Shown here: one piece after another, positions 55,001-64,000 of the stretch
How positions within the stretch are numbered: the first letter of the stretch is position 1
How the letters are laid out: the number at the start of each line of letters is the position of its first letter
From: Hippophae tibetana
Taxonomy: Eukaryota; Streptophyta; Magnoliopsida; Rosales; Elaeagnaceae
Assembly (NCBI GenBank): GCA_037013495.1
Contig: JAZDXN010000030.1
Coordinates: 124,001 to 188,000 of the forward strand
DNA: 64,000 nt
Direction of reading: 5' to 3'
Program-made: the position numbers and the translations under genes
The notes under the pieces: generated by a model
Databases searched by the model: none
What the model was told of the DNA's origin: nothing
The model's input: only the letters and a program-made list of their open reading frames with translations

Positions 55001-57549
55001 TACTCGTTTGCATGCGACCATGCAAACAATAAATTTGTGTGGTCCATTAGATTTTCAATTATATATATATTATCTTCTCCAAGTTCGATATGATGTATTA
55101 CCATTATTCTCCCTACAAACTACTTCTATATATAAGTTAATATAACTGAAAATCATTTTTTTACCAACTAATTCAGAGTAAAATAAATTGGTTTAATGTA
55201 ATTTTCTCTTCCAAATGTCTTATTTTGTTTTGCAAAAATTAAAATATGTTAAAGTTATATAAATTAAATAAACTCACTTTTACTATTTTATAATAAATGT
55301 ATTAAAAATGTTATAAATAAATAATATATAAAGTTTTTCCTTTATGTGAAATAAATCATATTAAATAAAATCACATATAAGTAGATACTATAAATATATA
55401 TATTAGATTGAATGAAATCATTATTTACCAATTAAAAAATGCTATTAGTGGTAGAAATATCATACATTCCACATGTATCTTAAAAGTAGGAGAAATTGGA
55501 AAACCAAGATTAAGAGACTGGGGGATTACCCTTTGTGGTGTCGATACGCTAGTTATGATCGTGCAATATCCAACAAAATTATGCACGTAATTGTTAAACT
55601 TATACAAATAACAGTAGATTATAATTTATACATGCTTAATTTTGGTATCATATTATGAGCTAATAAATATTTTACATATTTTGTTAATATTTCTTTGAAG
55701 TCTTACTTTTATAATTAGGAATATGTCTAACAATTCTACAAACATAAATACGGAATTCCAAAATTCATAAATTATCTCGATACAAAAATTCCTCGTTTGC
55801 AGGCAAACATTCAAACAATAAATTTGTATTGTATATATGATCTCCAAATATAACTATATTATCTTCTGCAAGTTCAATATGATGTGTTACCATTATTCTC
55901 CCTACAAACAGCTTCTATATATAGGTTAATATAACTGAAAATTATTTTTTTGCCAACTAATTCAGAGTAAAATAAATTGGTTTAATGTAATTTTCTCTAC
56001 CAAATGTCTTATTTTATTTTGCAAAAATTAAAATATGTTAAAGTTATATAAAATAAATAAACTCACATTTACTATTTTATAATAAATGTATTAAAAATGT
56101 TATAAATAAATAAATAATACATAAAGTTTTTTCTTTATGTGAAATAAAGCATATTAAATAAAATCACATAGAAGTAGATACTATAAAAATATATATTAGA
56201 TAGAATGAAATCATTATTTACCAATTAAAAAAAGCTATTAGTGGTTGAAATATCATACATTCCACATGTATCTTAAAAGTAGGAGAAATTGGAAAACCAA
56301 GATTAAGAGACGGGGGGGATTACCCTTTGTGGTGTCGATACCCTAGACATGATCGTGCAATATCCAACAAAATTATGCACGTAATTGTTAAACTTATACA
56401 AATAAAACTAGATTATAATTTATACATACGTAATTTTAGTGTCATATTATGAGCTAATAAATATTTTATATATTTTTTTAATATTTATTTGAATTCTTAC
56501 TTTTATAATTAGGAATATGTCTAACAATTCTACAAACATAAATACGGATTGCCAAATTTCATAAATTATCACGATACAAAAATTACTTGTTTGCATGCGA
56601 CAATGCATACAATAAATTTGTATGGTACATTAGATTTTCAATTATATATATATTATCTTTTACAAGTTCGATATGATGTATTACCATTATTCTCCCTACA
56701 AACTACTTCTATATATAAGTTAATATAACTGAAAATCATTTTTTTTACCAACTAATTCTAAGTAAAATAAATTGGTTTAATGTAATTTTCTCTACCAAAT
56801 GTCTTATTTTGTTTTGCAAAAATTAAAATATGTTAAAGTTATATAAAATAAATAAATTCACTTTTACTATTTTATAATAAATGTATTAAAAATGTTATAA
56901 ATAAATAAATAATACATAAAGTTTTTTCTTTATGTGAAATAAAGCATATTAAATAAAATCACATATAAGTAGATACTATAAAAATATATATTAGATAGAA
57001 TGAAATCATTATTTACCAATTAAAAAAAGCTATTAGTGGTTGAAATATCATACATTCCACATGTATCTTAAAAGTAGGAGAAATTGGAAAACCAAGATTA
57101 AGAGACAGGGGGATTACCCTTTGTGGTGTCGATACCCTAGACATGATCGTGCAATATCCAACAAAATTATGCACGTAATTGTTAAACTTATACAAATAAC
57201 AGTAGATTATAATTTATACATACGTAATTTTGGTATCATATTATGAGCTAATAAATATTTTACATATTTTGTTAATATTTCTTTGAAGTCTTACTTTTAT
57301 AATTAGGAATATGTCTAACATTTCTACAAAAATAAATACGGATTGCCAAAATTCATAAATTATCTCGATACAAAAATTCCTCGTTTGCATGCAAACATTC
57401 AAACAATAAATTTGTATTGTATATAAGATCTCCAAATATAACTATATTATCTTCTACAAGTTCGATATGATGTATTACCATTATTCTCCCTACAAACTAT
57501 TTCTATATATAAGTTAATATAACTGAAAATCATTTTTTTACCAACTAAT
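52002..57549. repeat. Block 9: U67-U73, mixed monomers related to earlier blocks
   Basis: Monomers start at 52002, 52796, 53589, 54381, 55173, 55962 and 56757 (794, 793, 792, 792, 789, 795, 793 bp). The right half of U67 through U70 echoes U42-U45 about 19.8 kb upstream. U71 (789 bp) is a close relative of U55/U57. U72 shares GACAATGCATAC and GGTACATT with U54. U73 carries the A-type right half of U56/U58 but ends with the B-associated GTTCGATATG. U72 has the longest G run of the core, seven G at about 56312. Confidence 0.87.
52631..54876. repeat. Segment repeating 32.8-35.06 kb at ~19.8 kb distance
   Basis: Shared rare variants occur in the same order in both places. They are CTACATGTTCG with ACAAACCACTTC (U67, U42); GCAATAATTAAAATATG, AATAAGTGTATT and ATTTACAAATTAAAA (U68, U43); ATCATCTACAAG with ACAATTATTCTCCATAC (U69, U44); GACAAAGGGATT and TTTATAAATACG (U70, U45). 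Offsets are 19820 and 19816 bp. Part of U69 does not match U44 (ATGAAATTATTATTTACC), so the relationship is mosaic. Confidence 0.78.
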
Positions 57550-58690
57550 TCTAAGTAAAATAAATTGGTTTAATGTAATTTTCTCTACCAAATGTCTTAT
57601 TTTATTTTGCAAAAATTAAAATATGTTAAAGTTATATAAAATAAATAAACTCACATTTACTATTTTATAATAAATGTATTAAAAATGTTATAAATAAATA
57701 AATAATACATAAAGTTTTTCCTTTATGTGAAATAAATCATATTAAATAAAATCACATATAAGTATATACTATAAATATATATATTAGATTTAATGAAATC
57801 ATTATTTACCAATTAAAACAAGCTATTAGTGGTTGAAATATCATACATTCCACATGTATCTTAAAAGTAGGAGAAATTGGAAAACCAAGATTAAGAGACA
57901 AAGGGATTACCCTTTGTGGTGTCGATACCCTAGACATGATCGTGCAATATCCAACCAAATTATGCAGGTAATTGTTAAACTTATACAAATCAAACTAGAT
58001 GATAATTTATACATACGTAATTTTAGTGTCATATTATGAGTTAATAAATATTTTACATATTTTGTTGACATTTATTTGAATTCTTACTTTTATAATTAGG
58101 AATATGTCTAACAATTCTACAAACATAAATACGGATTGCCAAATTTCATAAATTATCACGATACAAAAATTACTCGTTTGCATGCGACCATGCAAACAAT
58201 AAATTTGTATGGTCGATTAGATTTTCAATTATATATATATTATCTTCTACAAGTTCGATATGTTGTATTACAATTATTCTCCATACAAACTACTTCTATA
58301 TATAAGTTAATATAACTGAAAATCATTTTTTTACTAACTAATTCAGAGTAAAATAAATTGCTTTAATGTAATTTTCTCTACCAAATGTCATATTTTGTTT
58401 TGTAAAAATTAAAATATGTTAAAGTTATATAAAATAAATAAACTCACTTTTACTATTTTATAATAAATGTATTAAAAATGTTATAAATAAATAAATAATA
58501 CATAAAGTTTTTTCTTTATGTGAAATAAAGCATATTAAATAAAATCACATATAAGTAGATACTATAAATATATATATTAGATTTAATGAAATCATTATTT
58601 ACCAATTAAAAAAAGCTATTAGTGGTTGAAATATCATACATTCCACATGTATCTTAAAAGTAGGAGAAATTGGAAAACCAAGATTAAGAG

Positions 58691-58710
58691 ACAAAGGGAT
58701 TACCCTTTGT
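58691..58710. repeat. Core inverted repeat ACAAAGGG-ATTA-CCCTTTGT (example in U75)
   Basis: Perfect 8-bp arms around ATTA in the GC-rich core. It is present in this perfect form in most of block 10 and in U45 and U70 (GACAAAGGGATT). Most other monomers read ACAAGGGG or ACAGGGGG on the left arm, giving one or two imperfect pairs. U80 has one mismatch (ATTACTCTTTGT). It is the only GC-bearing stem in the core. Confidence 0.8.
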
Positions 58711-58968
58711 GGTGTCGATACCCTAGACATGATCGTGCAATATCCAACCAAATTATGCAGGTAATTGTTAAACTTATACAAATAAAACTAGATGATAATT
58801 TATACATACGTAATTTTAGTGTCATATTATGAGTTAATAAATATTTTACATATTTTGTTGATATTTATTTGAATTCTTACTTTTATAATTAGGAATATGT
58901 CTAACAATTCTACAAACATAAATACAGATTGCCAAATTTCATAAATTATCACGATACAAAAATTACTC

Positions 58969-59007
58969 GTTTGCATGCGACCATGCAAACAATAAATTTG
59001 TGTGGTC
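58969..59007. repeat. B-type dyad and overlapping hairpin (example in U75)
   Basis: In B-type monomers the arms GTTTGCATG (58969-58977) and CATGCAAAC (58982-58990) are perfectly complementary around CGAC. The right arm also lies inside a second possible hairpin: GACCATGCAAAC (58979-58990) against ATTTGTGTGGTC (58996-59007) with loop AATAA. The more common right arm ATTTGTATGGTC gives 11 of 12 pairs including one G-T. The two structures compete for CATGCAAAC. Many copies have CATGCATAC, which weakens both. Confidence 0.75.
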
Positions 59008-62000
59008 CATTAGATTTTCAATTATATATATATTATCTTCTAAAAGTTCGATATGATGTATTACAATTATTCTCCATACAAACTACTTCTATATATAAGT
59101 TAATATAACTGAAAATCATTTTTTGACCAACTAATTCAGAGTAAAATAAATTGCTTTAATGTAATTTTCTCTACCAAATGTCATATTTTGTTTTGTAAAA
59201 ATTAAAATATGTTAAAGTTATATAAAATAAATAAACTCACTTTTACTATTTTATAATAAATGTATTAAAAATGTTATAAATAAATAAATAATACATAAAG
59301 TTTTTTCTTTATGTGAAATAAAGCATATTAAATAAAATCACATATAAGTAGATACTATAAATATATATATTAGATTTAATGAAATCATTATTTACCAATT
59401 AAAAAAAGCTATTAGTGGTTGAAATATCATACATTCCACATGTATCTTAAAAGTAGGAGAAATTGGAAAACCAAGATTAAGAGACAAAGGGATTACCCTT
59501 TGTGGTGTGGATACCCTAGACATGATCGTGCAATATCCAACCAAATTATGCAGGTAATTGTTAAACTTATACAAATCAAACTAGATGATAATTTATACAT
59601 ACATAATTTTAGTGTCATATTATGAGTTAATAAATATTTTACATATTTTGTTGACATTTATTTGAATTCTTACTTTTATAATTAGGAATATGTCTAACAA
59701 TTCTACAAACATAAATACGGATTGCCAAATTTCATAAATTATCACGATACAAAAATTACTCGTTTGCATGCGACCATGCAAACAATAAATTTGTATGGTC
59801 GATTAGATTTTCAATTATATATATATTATCTTCTACAAGTTCGATATGTTGTATTACAATTATTCTCCATACAAACTACTTCTATATATAAGTTAATATA
59901 ACTGAAAATCATTTTTTTACTAACTAATTCAGAGTAAAATAAATTGCTTTAATGTAATTTTCTCTACCAAATGTCATATTTTGTTTTGTAAAAATTAAAA
60001 TATGTTAAAGTTATATAAAATAAATAAACTCACTTTTACTATTTTATAATAAATGTATTAAAAATGTTATAAATAAATAAATAATACATAAAGTTTTTTC
60101 TTTATGTGAAATAAAGCATATTAAATAAAATCACATATAAGTAGATACTATAAATATATATATTAGATTTAATGAAATCATTATTTACCAATTAAAAAAA
60201 GCTATTAGTGGTTGAAATATCATACATTCCACATGTATCTTAAAAGTAGGAGAAATTGGAAAACCAAGATTAAGAGACAAAGGGATTACCCTTTGTGGTG
60301 TCGATACCATAGACATGATCGTGCAATATCCAACCAAATTATGCAGGTAATTGTTAAACTTATACAAATAAAACTAAATGATAATTTATACATACGTAAT
60401 TTTAGTGTCATATTATGAGTTAATAAATATTTTTCATATTTTGTTGATATTTATTTGAATTCTTACTTTTATAATTAGGAATATGTCTAACAATTCTACA
60501 AACATAAATACAGATTGCCAAATTTAATAAATTATCACGATACAAAAATTACTCGTTTGCATGCGACCATGCAAACAATAAATTTGTATGGTCCATTAGA
60601 TTTTCAATTTTATATATATTATCTTCTACAAGTTCGATATGATGTATTACCATTACTCTCCCTACAAACTACTTCTATATATACGTCAATATAACTAAAA
60701 ATTATTTTTTTACCAACTAATTCAGAGTAAAATAAATTGGTTTAATATAATTTTCTCTACCAAATGTCTTATTTTGTTTTGCAATAATTAAAATATGTTA
60801 AAGTTATATAAAATAAATAAAATCACTTTTACTATTTTATAATAAGTGTATTAAAAATGTTATAAATAAATAAATAATACATAAAGTTTTTTCTTTATGT
60901 GAAATAAAGCATATTAAATAAAATCACATATAAGTAGATACTATAAATATATATATTAGATTTAATGAAATCATTATTTACCAATTAAAAAAAGCTATTA
61001 GTGGTTGAAATATCATACATTCCACATGTATCTTAAAAGTAGGAGAAATTGGAAAACCAAGATTAAGAGACAAAGGGATTACCCTTTGTGGTGTCGATAC
61101 CATAGACATGATCGTGCAATATCCAATCAAATTATGCAGGTAATTGTTAAACTTATACAAATAAAACTAAATGATAATTTATACATACGTAATTTTAGTG
61201 TCATATTATGAGTTAATAAATATTTTTCATATTTTGTTGATATTTATTTGAATTCTTACTTTTATAATTAGGAATATGTCTAACAATTCTACAAACATAA
61301 ATACAGATTGCCAAATTTAATAAATTATCACGATACAAAAATTACTCGTTTGCATGCGACCATGCAAACAATAAATTTGTATGGTCCATTAGATTTTCAA
61401 TTTTATATATATTATCTTCTACATGTTCGATATGATGTATTACCATTACTCTCCCTACAAACCACTTCTATATATAAGTTAATATAACTGAAAATCATTT
61501 TTTTACCAACTAATTCAGAGTAAAATAAATTGCTTTAATATAATTTTCTCTACCAATTGTCATATTTTGTTTTGTAAAAATTAAAATATGTTAAAGTTAT
61601 ATAAAATAAATAAACTCACTTTTACTATTTTATAATAAATGTATTAAAAATGTTATAAATAAATAAATAATACATAAAGTTTTTTCTTTATGTGAAATAA
61701 AGCATATTAAATAAAATCACATATAAGTAGATACTATAAATATATATATTAGATTTAATGAAATCATTATTTACCAATTAAAAAAAGCAATTAGTGGTTG
61801 AAATATCATACATTCCACATGTATTTTAAAAGTAGGAGAAATTGGAAAACCAAGATTAAGAGACAAAGGGATTACCCTTTGTGGTGTCGATACCCTAGAC
61901 ATGATCGTGCAATATCCAACCAAATTATGCAGGTAATTGTTAAACTTATACAAATAAAACTAGATGATAATTTATACATACGTAATTTTAGTGTCATATT

Positions 62001-63895
62001 ATGAGTTAATAAATATTTTTCATATTTTGTTGATATTTATTTGAATTCTTATTTTTATAATTAAGAATATGTCTAACAATTCTACAAACATAAATACAGA
62101 TTGCCAAATTTCATAAATTATCACGATACAAAAATTACTCGTTTGCATGCGACCATGCAAACAATAAATTTGTATGGTCCATTCGATTTTCAATTTTATA
62201 TATATTATCTTCTACAAGTTCGATATGATGTATTACCATTACTCTCCCTACAAACTACTTCTATATATACGTCAATATAACTAAAAATTATTTTTTTACC
62301 AACTAATTCAGAGTAAAATAAATTGGTTTAATATAATTTTCTCTACCAAATGTCTTATTTTGTTTTGCAATAATTAAAATATGTTAAAGTTATATAAAAT
62401 AAATAAAATCACTTTTACTATTTTATAATAAGTGTATTAAAAATGTTATAAATAAATAAATAATACATAAAGTTTTTTCTTTATGTGAAATAAAGCATAT
62501 TAAATAAAATCACATATAAGTAGATACTATAAATATATATATTAGATTTAATGAAATCATTATTTACCAATTAAAAAAAGCTATTAGTGGTTGAAATATC
62601 ATACATTCCACATGTATCTTAAAAGTAGGAGAAATTGGAAAACCAAGATTAAGAGACAAAGGGATTACTCTTTGTGGTGTCGATACCCTAGACATGATCG
62701 TGCAATATCCAACCAAATTATGCAGGTAATTGTTAAACTTATACAAATAAAACTAGATGATAATTTATACATACGTAATTTTAGTGTCATATTATGAGTT
62801 AATAAATATTTTACATATTTTGTTGATATTTATTTGAATTCTTACTTTTATAATTAGGAATATGTCTAACAATTCTACAAACATAAATACAGATTGCCAA
62901 ATTTCATAAATTATCACGATACAAAAATTACTCGTTTGCATGCGACCATGCAAACAATAAATTTGTGTGGTCCATTAGATTTTCAATTATATATATATTA
63001 TCTTCTCCAAGTTCGATATGATGTATTACCATTACTCTCCCTACAAACTACTTCTATATATAGGTTAATATAATTGAAAATCATTTTTTTTACCAACTAA
63101 TTCAGAGTAAAATAAATTGGTTTAATGTAATTTTCTCTACCAAATGTCATATTTTTTTTTGTAAAAATTAAAATATGTTAAAGTTATATAAAATAAATAA
63201 ACTCACTTTTACTATTTTATAACAAATGTATTAAAAATGTTATAAATAAATAAATAATACATAAAGTTTTTTCTTTATGTAAAATAAAGCATATTAAATA
63301 AAATCACATATAAGTAGATACTATAAATATATATATTAGATTTAATGAAATCATTATTTACCAATTAAAAAAAGCTATTAGTGGTTGAAATATCATACAT
63401 TCCACATGTATCTTAAAAGTAGGAGAAATTGGAAAACCAAGATTAAGAGACAAAGGGATTACCCTTTGTGGTGTCGATACCATAGACATGATCGTGCAAT
63501 ATCCAACCAAATTATGCAGGTAATTGTTAAACTTATACAAATAAAACTAAATGATAATTTATACATACGTAATTTTAGTGTCATATTATGAGTTAATAAA
63601 TATTTTTCATCTTTTGTTGATATTTATTTGAATTCTTACTTTTATAATTAGGAATATGTCTAACAATTCTACAAACATAAATACAGATTGCCAAATTTCA
63701 TAAATTATCACGATACAAAAATTACTCGTTTGCATGCGACCATGAAAACAATAAATTTGTATGGTCCATTAGATTTTCAATTTTATATATATTATCTTCT
63801 ACAAGTTCGATATGATGTATTACCATTACTCTCCCTACAAACTACTTCTATATATACGTCAATATAACTAAAATTAATTTTTTTTTCCAACTAAT

Positions 63896-64000
63896 TCAGA
63901 GTAAAATAAATTGGTTTAATGTAATTTTCTCTACCAAATGTCTTATTTTGTTTTGTAATAATTAAAATATGTTAAAGTTATATAAAATAAATAAACTCAC
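63896..64000. repeat. U82: partial monomer at the right edge
   Basis: The first 105 bp of a monomer (TCAGAGTAAAATAAATTGG through AATAAACTCAC) are cut by the window end, so the array continues beyond it. The first base of the window is likewise the first base of a monomer in this phase, so the left edge also gives no array boundary. Confidence 0.93.

Larger units (their letters stand above)
58343..59135. repeat. Reference monomer (U75), annotated internally
   Basis: This monomer serves as a map for all others. 58343-58547: AT-rich, essentially CpG-free left part with an (AAAT)n run near 58484-58498. 58563-58578: TATAAATATATATAT tract. About 58580-58625: alpha-type linker. 58680-58770: GC-richer core with an inverted repeat at 58691-58710. 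58807-58812: TACGTA (SnaBI). 58871-58876: GAATTC (EcoRI). 58969-58990: B-type dyad. 59020-59035: (AT)n. 59048: TCGATA, one of three TCGATA-like words per monomer in many copies (others in the core and in the ATC[T/A]CGATAC word). About 59117-59124: poly-T. Length is 793 bp, the usual size in the right-hand block. Confidence 0.93.
57550..63895. repeat. Block 10: U74-U81, uniform alpha/B monomers, ~793 bp
   Basis: Monomers start at 57550, 58343, 59136, 59929, 60722, 61515, 62308 and 63102 (793 bp each, the last two 794). Nearly all carry AGATTTAATGAAATC, GACAAAGGGATT, GTGTCATATTATGAGTT and a B right half. Variants alternate in pairs. U74 and U76 share TTGACATTTATTTG and GGTCGATTAG (1586 bp apart). 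U77, U79 and U81 end with TATACGTCAATATAACTA (GTCAAT at 60685, 62271 and 63858). U78 and U80 share TTTAATATAATTTT with GCAATAATT. Confidence 0.9.
1..64000. repeat. Satellite DNA array, ~793-bp monomer, head-to-tail
   Basis: The same unit recurs without interruption from the first to the last base, always in the same orientation. With TCAGAGTAAAATAAATT as phase marker, 81 monomers and one partial were placed by eye; most are 789-799 bp, two are about 605 bp. The unit is about 79% A+T by hand count over 841-1560. The best conserved part is the core holding CCCTTTGTGGTGTCGATAC and ATATCCAACCAAATTATG. No unique sequence, transposon, tRNA, rRNA or plausible gene interrupts it. Nested higher-order repeats are typical of eukaryotic heterochromatic satellites. 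Species and chromosomal position cannot be read from the sequence, and I recognise no named satellite family. Confidence 0.98.

Noticed and set aside
58563-58600. TATAAATA followed by a CCAAT-like word as a promoter
   Set aside because: In an about 79% AT sequence such words are expected by chance. The TATA word is degraded in several copies (ACTAAAAATA, CTATAAAAATA), and no transcript or gene lies downstream.
58722-58732. ATACCCTAGAC as telomere-like repeat
   Set aside because: It is a single CCCTAG word per monomer without tandem repetition, often altered to ACAATAGAC or ACCATAGAC.
58755-58770. ATGCAG/GTAATT as a 5' splice site
   Set aside because: Many monomers have GCACGTAATT or GCACGAATT instead, and there is no partner exon.
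59048-59064. Possible CENP-B box at GTTCGATATGATG
   Set aside because: Only the TTCG start fits. The required A after four bases and the CGGG end are absent.
257-63591. Recurring open frames of 60-88 codons, one or more per monomer on both strands
   Set aside because: Nearly all open at TTG rather than ATG. They recur only because the monomer recurs. They overlap on opposite strands, and sister copies break them with stops or 1-, 5- and 18-bp indels (for example GCACGAATTG in U17-U20, U10, U16). No known domain is seen.
1-64000. CRISPR array or prokaryotic repeat
   Set aside because: Repeats are about 793 bp and directly abutting, with no short repeat-spacer alternation and no cas genes.
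1-64000. LTR retrotransposon or other mobile element as array source
   Set aside because: No polypurine tract, primer-binding site, reverse transcriptase, terminal repeats or target-site duplications were seen in or between monomers. An ancient origin from such an element cannot be excluded.
1-64000. Replication-origin consensus in the AT-rich part
   Set aside because: ATTTTACATATTTT is near the yeast ARS core but mismatched, and easy melting alone is not evidence of an origin.

Overview
The window is a single uninterrupted block of tandemly repeated, very AT-rich satellite DNA. It contains no convincing protein gene, RNA gene or transposon. One monomer of about 793 bp (typically 789-799) repeats head-to-tail in the same orientation from base 1 to base 64000. 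Taking the recurring TCAGAGTAAAATAAATT as the arbitrary monomer start, I placed 81 monomers (two of them truncated) plus a 105-bp partial one at the right edge; they are called U1-U82 below. A hand count over 841-1560 gives 153 G+C in 720 bases (about 21%). Long tandem arrays with nested higher-order repeats (HORs) point to a eukaryotic nuclear genome, probably constitutive heterochromatin (pericentromeric, centromeric, subtelomeric or a knob). I do not recognise the family and cannot tell plant from animal.

Monomer plan (coordinates of U75, 58343-59135). A nearly CpG-free left part of about 205 bp is extremely AT-rich and includes an (AAAT)n run near 58484-58498. Next come a TATAAATA/(AT)n tract (about 58563-58578) and a family-specific linker. 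A comparatively GC-rich core follows (58680-58770) with a short inverted repeat. After that come a SnaBI site (TACGTA), usually an EcoRI site (GAATTC), a second dyad built on TTTGCATG, another (AT)n tract and a poly-T tract. Two linker types (alpha, ATTTACCAATTAAAAAA; beta, ATTAACCAATTCAAAA) and two right-half types (A, with the palindrome GTTTGCATGCAAAC; B, with arms GTTTGCATG and CATGCAAAC around CGAC) are mixed in different combinations.

Layout. 1-6359: older four-monomer HOR (about 3181 bp). 6360-12686: diverged, beta-rich monomers. 12687-15855: locally duplicated 792-bp monomers. 15856-21832: mixed, with two truncated monomers that share one deletion junction. 21833-25014: two copies of a 1591-bp dimer. 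25015-32975: two copies of a 3981-bp pentamer. 32976-42506: fairly uniform alpha/B monomers. 42507-52001: three almost identical copies of a 3165-bp tetramer, itself a doubled dimer. 52002-57549: mixed monomers that partly repeat the 32.8-35 kb and 41.7-44 kb segments. 57550-63895: uniform alpha/B monomers with a 1586-bp dimer rhythm.

No genes act together here. What the sequence records is repeated rounds of amplification, mostly in one- or two-monomer steps, plus exchange between monomer types. Short open frames recur once per monomer on both strands, but nearly all open at TTG and are broken by small indels in sister copies, so I do not annotate them as genes.
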